Assembly (NCBI GenBank): GCA_034437075.1
Contig: DAOTVD010000360.1
Span: 1-28,573 of the forward strand
From: DAOTVD01 sp034437075
Lineage (GTDB): Bacteria > Chloroflexota > Anaerolineae > Aggregatilineales > J027
DNA: 28,573 bases
Direction of reading: 5' to 3'
The position numbers and the translations under genes are program-made. Shown in pieces: positions 23,001 through 28,573 of this stretch. Numbering within the stretch: position 1 is the stretch's first letter; each line of letters starts with the position of its first letter. The notes below the pieces were generated by a model. The model had not been told where the DNA came from. It saw only the letters and a list, made by a program, of their open reading frames with translations, and did not search any database.

Positions 23001-26000
23001 TCACACGCTCGTAAGCAAAGTTTTGGCTGAGCGCGAAGATTTCATTCGGTTCTTCTTCGCCGCGCGGATACTGGACGACGACGCGCCCCAGGTCGTGCTC
23101 GTGGTCGATCTTCAGCGCCGCCGCTTCGTCGATTTCTAGGGCCAGGGCCGTTTCGCGCAGGGTCGTCTCGAAGATATTTTCGATGTCTAGCGACTGTGCC
23201 AACGAGACGGCCACGTTGTTCAACAGTTGCAAACGGCGCGTCTGGAGGTCTAGCTCGGCGGCACGTTGGGTGGTTTGTTCAAAGAGTTGGGCATTGCGCA
23301 ACGCAATCGATGCTTGGTTGGCGAAGTTTTGCAGCAGTTGTTCGTCCGGGCCACTATAGAAGAACGTCTGGCGTTTTTCCAGCGCGATGACGCCGACCAC
23401 TTCGCCCTGCGAGATGAGCGGCGCGCCCAGCCAGTTTTTATAGAGCCGTTCGGCGCCATAGGGAAAGCGCGGGTCATCCGCGCCCGTATCACCCACGTTG
23501 AGCACCTTTTGTTCATCCGCGATTTCTTTGAACAAGGGCGCGGTTTCCACATCCACATACAAGCCGACCAGGTTATCGGCAGCCGCGCCGGGGTCGCGGT
23601 AGCCTCGGGCCGCATGCACGCGCAAGCGTTGGCCGGTTTCTTCGCGCAGCCAGAGCGTCACACCGTCGAAGGGCATCACGTTTTCGAGCGCTTCGAGCAC
23701 CACATCCACCACCTCGTCCGATTTCAACGAGGACGTAATTTTAGACGAAACTTCCGTCAGCGCGCGCAATTGTTCGGCACGCTGGGCCAGGTCGGATTCC
23801 AGCATGGCCCGTTCGGTGACATCTTCGATGAGCAACACCACACCCGAAACAGTCTCGCCCTGTTGTAGGGGATACGTATAGAAGTTGCGGATAATGCGGT
23901 TGTTGTCTTTGTCAAAATCTTGCACTTCGAATTGGTGTTGCGGGCGGCCTTCGGTGAGCGCGATATTGATCGAGTGCTTCAAAAAGACTTCGAATTCTGG
24001 TTCGCGCTCATACAAACGCTTGCCAATATCGTCTTCGCTCCATCCGTAGCGTTGCTGGATGAAGGTATTCAGGGTCGTGATGCGATGATCGGCATCGAGC
24101 ACGATAATCCCCTGCTGGATAGACTCCACCACGGCTTCGTTATAGGCGGTCGAGGCGGTCAGGTCTTCTAGCAAACGGGTATGGTTGATGGACACAGCGG
24201 CCAGGTTGGCCAAACGCGCGACCAGGTCGGTTTGTTCGCGGAAGCCAAAGGCATCTTGCAGTTCGCTCCCCAGGCGCAACACACCTAGCGTTTCACCACC
24301 CGCGATCATGGGCACCATCAGCGTAATGCGCTCGCCCTGGCGATACCAGCGTCGTAAATCGGAGAATGATCCAGCATCATCCGTGCGTTTCAGGCTATAC
24401 AGCAGGCGTTCGTTCTTGTTAAAGGCCACGGCCATGGCAGAGCCTGTCATCTTGATGGGTTCATCATCAAAGATGTGCACTTTCTGGTCGCCAGTGACCT
24501 CCACACGCCGCAGGTTAAAGGCTTTGCCATCGCGGGCGGGTAACCCGACATGCATGCGTGTGAAAGCGACCATCTGTTGCAGCCCTTCGGCCAGGGTGCG
24601 CAGCACGCTTTCAATATCCAGCGTGGCCGAAACGGACTCCATGAGTTCGGTAAGGCGCTGCTCGGTTTCTTTTTGCATCACCGTTTCGAGATACAAGCGC
24701 GTGCTCTCGATAGCGGCGGCAGCTTGGGTGGCAAAGAGTTCGATGGGTTGCAGCGTTTCTTCGGTCGGGCGCCGGTTATCAACGGGGGTTTCCATAGCCA
24801 TGATGGCGATGATCCGATCTTCGTTTTGGCCATACAGCGGCAAAAAGATGATGTCTTGCGGATGCCATTTGTCTGCGGCCACCGAAGGCGGATGCGGCGT
24901 TTGGCCGCGCAGCACATGCGCCTGAACCCACGGCGAGTCATAACGCAGATAAAACGCGCCACCTAATTCTAGGCCCAAAAAGTCGTCATCAGCCAGGCGT
25001 TGTTGCCAGGCCGGGCCAGGCAGTTCCATGGCGTTGATCTGGCGCACTTCGGCCTCAGAATATCCGGTGTGCACCATCGTGATGATGTCCAGATTTTCGT
25101 CGCGCAACGATAAACGGACTTTGTGCCAGCCCACCGCCTGCACACCGTTCACCACCGCTTGCAAGCGCGAGGCCATATCGCCCGTGCGCTGGATTTCGCT
25201 GGCGACCAGGTGCAACAAGGCCAGGCGATCCCGCTCCGCGCGAATCACTTGCGAATCGCGCCGAATGGTGGACAACGTGCGGTGGCTGGTGACCGCGAAA
25301 CTTGCTTCTTTCGCGAAGACTTCCAGCGACTCGGCAATTTCTAGCGTCGGACGGCGCCGGTTCAGCGGCGCGTCTACACTCACCCAGCCGATGATGTCGT
25401 CGTTATCGCGGCGGATGGGGGCGAGCAGCAAGTCTTCATTTTGCCAGGCACTAGCCAACCCTGTATCCTGGTCGGTTAGCGTCTCGCGCGAATCTTGTGT
25501 GAACCATTCTTCTTCGTGTTCGGCAGGCAAGAAATAAACATCATTGCTTAGCTTCCAGCGCGATTGAAACGGCGATTGTTCGGCGTCTAGTTTGCGTTGG
25601 GCGCGCTTAGCGATTTCGAACTCGTTGCTCAAGAGCCCCACTTGTGCGATGGGCTCCACGATGCCGGTTTGTTCATTCAGCAAGCGGATGAGCACCTTCT
25701 GAAAGCCGAGGCGTTTGGAGAGCCCCCGCGCCAGGCTTTCTAGGATGGCGGGGAGTTCATCGCCTTCGCGGATGCGCTTGCCGAAGGTATAGACTTCGGT
25801 CAGTTGATCGGCCCGTAACCGCAGGGCTTCATTCGCGCGGATTTGTTCGCGGTAGCGTTGGGCATTGGCAATCGCCAGCGCGCTTTGCTGCGCCAGGCGC
25901 TGGATGAAGGCTTGTTGGTCATCATCGAAGGCGTTTGTTTCTTGGCTATGGACATGAATAAAGCCCAGGATTTGCCCCTCGAAGCTCAGCAGTTCAACAA

Positions 26001-28573
26001 ACGCGGATTGCGCCCGAGTGGGGACAGGTTGCAGGTCAGTCTGATGATAATTGGCGATGTACTGGTTCGCCTCGGCGGCGACGGCTTGCTGCTCGATACC
26101 ACTCAAGTTGGTGCCGAACACCTCGCGCAGGCCCACCCGCCGTTCGATTAGCGGCTCATCTTCCGTATACCAATCGCCTGCGGGGGCCAACAGCACCACC
26201 GAAACCCCATCCGCGGGCAGGCTGCGCAATAATTCGCGGTGGGTAACATCCAGAATATGATCGAGTTCTAAGCGTTCGGCCAATGCCTGCCCGATGCGCT
26301 CGACGGCGCTTAATTCTTCGACGCGCGCGCGCAGGTCGACATCCGAGGCATAATACAGGCGCGTGCGCTCGATGGCAGCGGAGATTTGCCCCGCGATGGA
26401 TTGCAACAATTCCTGGTCGCGGATCGCAAATTGCCCGTCTTGCTGGTTATACGCGCCGATCTCGCCGATGCTGCGATTTTGCGTGACCAACGGCACCATG
26501 ACCGCCGAGTGTAATTCCATTCGCCGGGCGACTGTTTCATAAGCAGCCAGAACGCGCTCGTCATTCTGCACATCGGATGAAATGAAGGGTTGGCGTGATA
26601 GCACGACGCTTTGCCCAAACCCCGGATTAAAAATGTCCAGTTCGATGCTATGTTCTAGCATACGCCCGAAGGTATTTTCTGGCGCATAGACTAGCTTATC
26701 CGTCTCGGCGTCCAACAAGCCCAACGAGATGACCTCGCAGTTCAGTAATTGGGTTGTGGCGGCTAGCACATCCTGAATGATGGTGCTGACATCGCCAGTG
26801 TTAGACAGCAATTGCGCGATGGTACGCAAGCCATCCGCTTCGAAAGCGCGTTGGTAAGCATCGGCATAATCGCGCGCGTTGTGCACCAGCATGGCCGCCT
26901 GCCCGGCGTAAACACGCAACATTTCTTCATCTTTGGCGCTGAATTCTTCGCCATCTTGGCGGTCGGCAACGTGTAAAATACCCGTGGTTTGGCCATTGGC
27001 GGACAAATGCACCAGCAGATTTTTTTCCATACCCACTTGCGTGGCCAGGCGTTGCACCCCCGGCGCGATGTCGGCCAGTTGCGCGGGGTTGTCGGCGCGT
27101 ACTAGGGGTTGGCTATCGGCCATGTATTTCAGAAAGATGCTTTCGGCAGGAATGCTGTAATCCGCGCCGTTGGTGCTGCGCACCATGCCATAAAACGGCG
27201 TCTGGGCAACCAGGGCCTGCGATTCGGTGTCGCGTAGCCACAGCCCACAATATTTGACATCCAATAATTCGGCGATTTGAGAGGTGAGTTCGCTATGCAG
27301 GCGTTTAAGGTCGTGCAAATGCCCAATCGATTGAGCCAACACTTGCAAGCCTTGCAGTTCCTGGGTGCGCTGTTTGGAGGTCTGGAACAGGCGCGCATTT
27401 TCGATCACCATGCCGGTTTCGGTGGCAAAAACTTGCATACGGGCCATGGTTGATTGCGTGAAGATCATCCCGTCGCGCGGGTGGCCGATGAGCAACGCGC
27501 CGATGCGCTCGGTACCATTGTGCATCGGTACCAGGCCCAGGCTTTGCACTTTCGTGAGGCTCACCATCTCTTCCAGGCCCAGGTCAATAATTTTGGGGTC
27601 GGCGCTACCGTTATTGGTCAGCCAATAGTCAAAATCATGCCAGAGTTTATACGCTTCGCTGCCGGGCGCTACGGCAATGTTCAATTTGCCGATCAGCGAT
27701 TCTTCCATGCCAAAAACGCCGGGTTGTGCTTCCAGCATATTATCGGCGGCATCATGCAGTAATATGGCGCATAAATCGACGTTGAGCAATTCGGCCAGGT
27801 TTTCGTGCAAGGCGCGGAACATCTGCTTGGGGGAGGCCAACCCGCCCAGCACGCCGGAAATTTTTTGCAAACCGTCCAGCTTGGCGACTTGCAGCATTTG
27901 TTCTTGCGACAGACGCGCGTTTTCGATGGTGACGGCTACCTGGCTAGCGATGCTCTGCAACAGATTCAGGTGATGGTAATCGAAGGCGTTGCGCTCGCGG
28001 CTGACGATTTCGAGCGTCCCTAGAAAGTTCTCGCCGAACAGCAGCGGAATCCCGATGAAACTCGTGTACGGAAAGGTCCGCAGTTTTGGGGCCACATCAT
28101 CGCGCGCCGAGATATCGTTAATGACCAGCGGCTGACGGTAGCGCGCCAGCCAGCCAGAAAACCCTTCATCCATACGGTACACACCCCCCGCCCGGACGAG
28201 CGCGGTCGTGTATTCGGAATCACCCAGGCGGCCCACTGGGCGCAAGAGGTCGTCACTGGCCTCCCAATAATTGACCTCGGCGGCATCAAAACGGATGACA
28301 GCCTGCACATTTTCTAAGATGGTTTCGATGTTGCTTTCCAGGTCGGTAGTGCGCACCAGGGCCTGGTTAATCTGGCTGACCAGGTTCAGCGCGCTTACCG
28401 CATCGAAGTCGATTTCGGCGGCACCTTGCCCCGTGCCGATCTCGCGCAGTACAACCACCATCCGGCGCTCGTTTTCGGCAGGCACGCGGTAGGAAGTCGC
28501 CTCTAGTTGATGTTGGCCGATGCGCAGCATGGCCTGCCCTTCTGTGGCAAAGACATCATACAGCGTATCGGGG
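20002..28573 (-). CDS. Giant cytoplasmic multi-GAF/PAS sensor histidine kinase (partial, N-terminus outside window)
   Basis: At least 2,856 residues are visible. The frame is open through the right edge, where the residues before the first in-frame ATG (28530) still read like the end of a PAS domain. Numbering from that ATG, I count 13 GAF domains (about 52-207, 222-385, 396-556, 567-728, 741-896, 911-1090, 1103-1284, 1291-1458, 1586-1752, 1764-1930, 1938-2104, 2112-2280, 2302-2462). PAS domains lie at 1460-1580 and 2482-2600. Most GAF domains end in a helix like IENARLF, joined by coiled-coil linkers. HisKA has H2613 in SHELRTP. The ATPase domain has N2734, DNGIGIP (2764-2770), FERFFR (2778-2783) and GTGLGLS (2796-2802). 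No transmembrane helix is visible, so it is probably cytoplasmic. Signals are unknown, and no bilin-binding cysteine context was noticed. Confidence 0.93.
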   Translation of the reverse strand, partial: PDTLYDVFATEGQAMLRIGQHQLEATSYRVPAENERRMVVVLREIGTGQGAAEIDFDAVSALNLVSQINQALVRTTDLESNIETILENVQAVIRFDAAEVNYWEASDDLLRPVGRLGDSEYTTALVRAGGVYRMDEGFSGWLARYRQPLVINDISARDDVAPKLRTFPYTSFIGIPLLFGENFLGTLEIVSRERNAFDYHHLNLLQSIASQVAVTIENARLSQEQMLQVAKLDGLQKISGVLGGLASPKQMFRALHENLAELLNVDLCAILLHDAADNMLEAQPGVFGMEESLIGKLNIAVAPGSEAYKLWHDFDYWLTNNGSADPKIIDLGLEEMVSLTKVQSLGLVPMHNGTERIGALLIGHPRDGMIFTQSTMARMQVFATETGMVIENARLFQTSKQRTQELQGLQVLAQSIGHLHDLKRLHSELTSQIAELLDVKYCGLWLRDTESQALVAQTPFYGMVRSTNGADYSIPAESIFLKYMADSQPLVRADNPAQLADIAPGVQRLATQVGMEKNLLVHLSANGQTTGILHVADRQDGEEFSAKDEEMLRVYAGQAAMLVHNARDYADAYQRAFEADGLRTIAQLLSNTGDVSTIIQDVLAATTQLLNCEVISLGLLDAETDKLVYAPENTFGRMLEHSIELDIFNPGFGQSVVLSRQPFISSDVQNDERVLAAYETVARRMELHSAVMVPLVTQNRSIGEIGAYNQQDGQFAIRDQELLQSIAGQISAAIERTRLYYASDVDLRARVEELSAVERIGQALAERLELDHILDVTHRELLRSLPADGVSVVLLAPAGDWYTEDEPLIERRVGLREVFGTNLSGIEQQAVAAEANQYIANYHQTDLQPVPTRAQSAFVELLSFEGQILGFIHVHSQETNAFDDDQQAFIQRLAQQSALAIANAQRYREQIRANEALRLRADQLTEVYTFGKRIREGDELPAILESLARGLSKRLGFQKVLIRLLNEQTGIVEPIAQVGLLSNEFEIAKRAQRKLDAEQSPFQSRWKLSNDVYFLPAEHEEEWFTQDSRETLTDQDTGLASAWQNEDLLLAPIRRDNDDIIGWVSVDAPLNRRRPTLEIAESLEVFAKEASFAVTSHRTLSTIRRDSQVIRAERDRLALLHLVASEIQRTGDMASRLQAVVNGVQAVGWHKVRLSLRDENLDIITMVHTGYSEAEVRQINAMELPGPAWQQRLADDDFLGLELGGAFYLRYDSPWVQAHVLRGQTPHPPSVAADKWHPQDIIFLPLYGQNEDRIIAIMAMETPVDNRRPTEETLQPIELFATQAAAAIESTRLYLETVMQKETEQRLTELMESVSATLDIESVLRTLAEGLQQMVAFTRMHVGLPARDGKAFNLRRVEVTGDQKVHIFDDEPIKMTGSAMAVAFNKNERLLYSLKRTDDAGSFSDLRRWYRQGERITLMVPMIAGGETLGVLRLGSELQDAFGFREQTDLVARLANLAAVSINHTRLLEDLTASTAYNEAVVESIQQGIIVLDADHRITTLNTFIQQRYGWSEDDIGKRLYEREPEFEVFLKHSINIALTEGRPQHQFEVQDFDKDNNRIIRNFYTYPLQQGETVSGVVLLIEDVTERAMLESDLAQRAEQLRALTEVSSKITSSLKSDEVVDVVLEALENVMPFDGVTLWLREETGQRLRVHAARGYRDPGAAADNLVGLYVDVETAPLFKEIADEQKVLNVGDTGADDPRFPYGAERLYKNWLGAPLISQGEVVGVIALEKRQTFFYSGPDEQLLQNFANQASIALRNAQLFEQTTQRAAELDLQTRRLQLLNNVAVSLAQSLDIENIFETTLRETALALEIDEAAALKIDHEHDLGRVVVQYPRGEEEPNEIFALSQNFAYERVNDSLQAFILEADEADPSYQSIKPWLRRPADTQSILVVPLVVGGSLIGLIHFDALDEDYRFTQERIEIANTLASQAAIAVQNATLFEQSLVRTHELETLFEASQATAVTLDLDEAMRRVVSQMLSALRADYCSIALWDDIEMRLEVREGVSAWGEHDENEMPGTVYELANYPVREQVLRQRDVMNLRYDRDVHPSEKVLMERSGTKDRLLVPLVVNDFSIGLVDLEIREQNRFFEAGDIRLARTLASQSAVAIENARLQTETRSQIEELYIINDISRAASSKMKIDELFPMVRDQLPVLTDADILYVALYDDETHQITFPIAEDIEVGPVEMAARELGADEFSYVIERKAPLLLWGMQMAHDRESYGIQTILPDALCFLGVPMVVGEDIVGVLAVQDNADPRAFGLNDQRILTTVASQLAVAIQNARLFAKQTSFAEELEKSVNERTYELQQERERVQTLYDITTEASASLDINRVLTRALEKVAQATGATSGIIMGIDEVSEQLYVMHAYGDLPQPPPDKRRIISQDRGLAGWVLENRQSVVIPDVQTDERWVVRDDRDTSQRSVVAALLEVGEDSRGVMMLFSDEVNHFTPEHLKLVTAAASQLANSMNNAELYSLIRDQAERLGAILRAEQVESTKNTAILDSIADGVMYANEHGTVVLFNQAAERILDLPASRVVARPITELTGLYGGSTSFWMDAMERWMSDPSATRGEDFVEETMQLEDERIINIRLSPVNMGDQFLGTVSVFRDITKEVEVDRMKSEFVSTVSHELRTPMTSIKGYADLLLLGAAGEISEAQQRFLETIKQNADRLSILVNDLLEVSRIDQDRVPLRFTGVSVDELLSNIEAHLLGRVEDQKRPMNITLDVPKDLPRIRADYDRITQIVQNLADNAFNYTPNDGHILLRASLDDEKSVVVMSVQDNGIGIPESIQPRIFERFFRGDEYDDLVLDTPGTGLGLSIVKSLVEMHDGAIWFKSQPGQGTTFFVQIPVYEEPATEGA
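20007..20012 (-). promoter_or_regulatory. Ribosome binding site of the CheY-like gene, inside the kinase gene
   Basis: AAGGAG on the minus strand lies within the last codons of the kinase gene, nine bases before the GTG at 19997. It decides that start and suggests that translation of the regulator is coupled to that of the kinase. Confidence 0.65.

Noticed and set aside
24185..24925. Plus-strand open frames of up to about 246 codons across the kinase gene (also 20792-21475)
   Set aside because: They are shadow frames of the high-GC kinase gene, rich in Ser, Arg and Ala with no family signature and no ribosome binding sites of note.

Overview
The window looks like a piece of a bacterial chromosome of moderately high GC, most likely from the Chloroflexota (Anaerolineae-like). 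That placement is an inference. It rests on the very long cytoplasmic GAF/PAS histidine kinase, the DUF2085 and DUF4126 membrane proteins, the tandem TolB-like propellers and the HoxEF pair, not on any marker gene. Coding density is very high. Neighbouring genes often overlap by 1-11 bases or share stop codons. I see no tRNA, rRNA, CRISPR array, insertion sequence or phage gene.

Layout, left to right. (1) 1-1430, minus: hoxE then hoxF, the diaphorase module of an NAD(H)-linked bidirectional [NiFe] hydrogenase. hoxF runs off the left edge, so hoxU, hoxY and hoxH would be expected just outside. (2) 1593-4045, plus: a near-consensus promoter drives a small DinB/ClbS-like protein and a fused homocysteine methyltransferase/methylenetetrahydrofolate reductase. 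(3) 4042-7482, minus: a protein of unknown function with a possible PD-(D/E)XK-like core, a membrane-anchored amidase with a long disordered head, a monothiol glutaredoxin-like protein, a repeat-bearing gap, and a TIR-HEAT protein. (4) 7613-9639, plus: a divergent glycerol-1-phosphate dehydrogenase-like protein with a Gln/Pro-rich tail, then RNase HII. (5) 9607-10530, minus: an RluA-type pseudouridine synthase. (6) 10570-13676, plus: three back-to-back TolB/PD40 beta-propeller genes, each with a hydrophobic segment at both ends. (7) 13590-15379, minus: an SH3b-repeat secreted protein and a sugar-nucleotide epimerase. (8) 15445-17493, plus: a DUF2085 protein from an apparently leaderless promoter, a DUF4126 protein, an intrinsic terminator, and a stand-alone response regulator. 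(9) 17490-28573, minus: a five-gene operon starting with a giant kinase (at least 2,856 residues, 13 GAF domains, its N-terminus outside the window). It continues with a CheY-like regulator, an alpha/beta-hydrolase-fold protein that lacks the nucleophile serine, thiamine pyrophosphokinase, and a DUF402 protein.

How the genes work together. The kinase and CheY-like regulator are almost certainly a phosphorelay pair, since their reading frames are four bases apart and the regulator's ribosome binding site lies inside the kinase gene. The HoxEF pair indicates H2/NAD redox chemistry. The amidase, SH3b protein and propellers are cell-envelope proteins. The points most worth a second look are the giant sensor operon, the propeller triplet with hydrophobic segments at both ends, the serine-less hydrolase, the dehydrogenase-like protein with a degenerate nucleotide site, the TIR-HEAT protein, and a duplicated gene tail beside the glutaredoxin gene.
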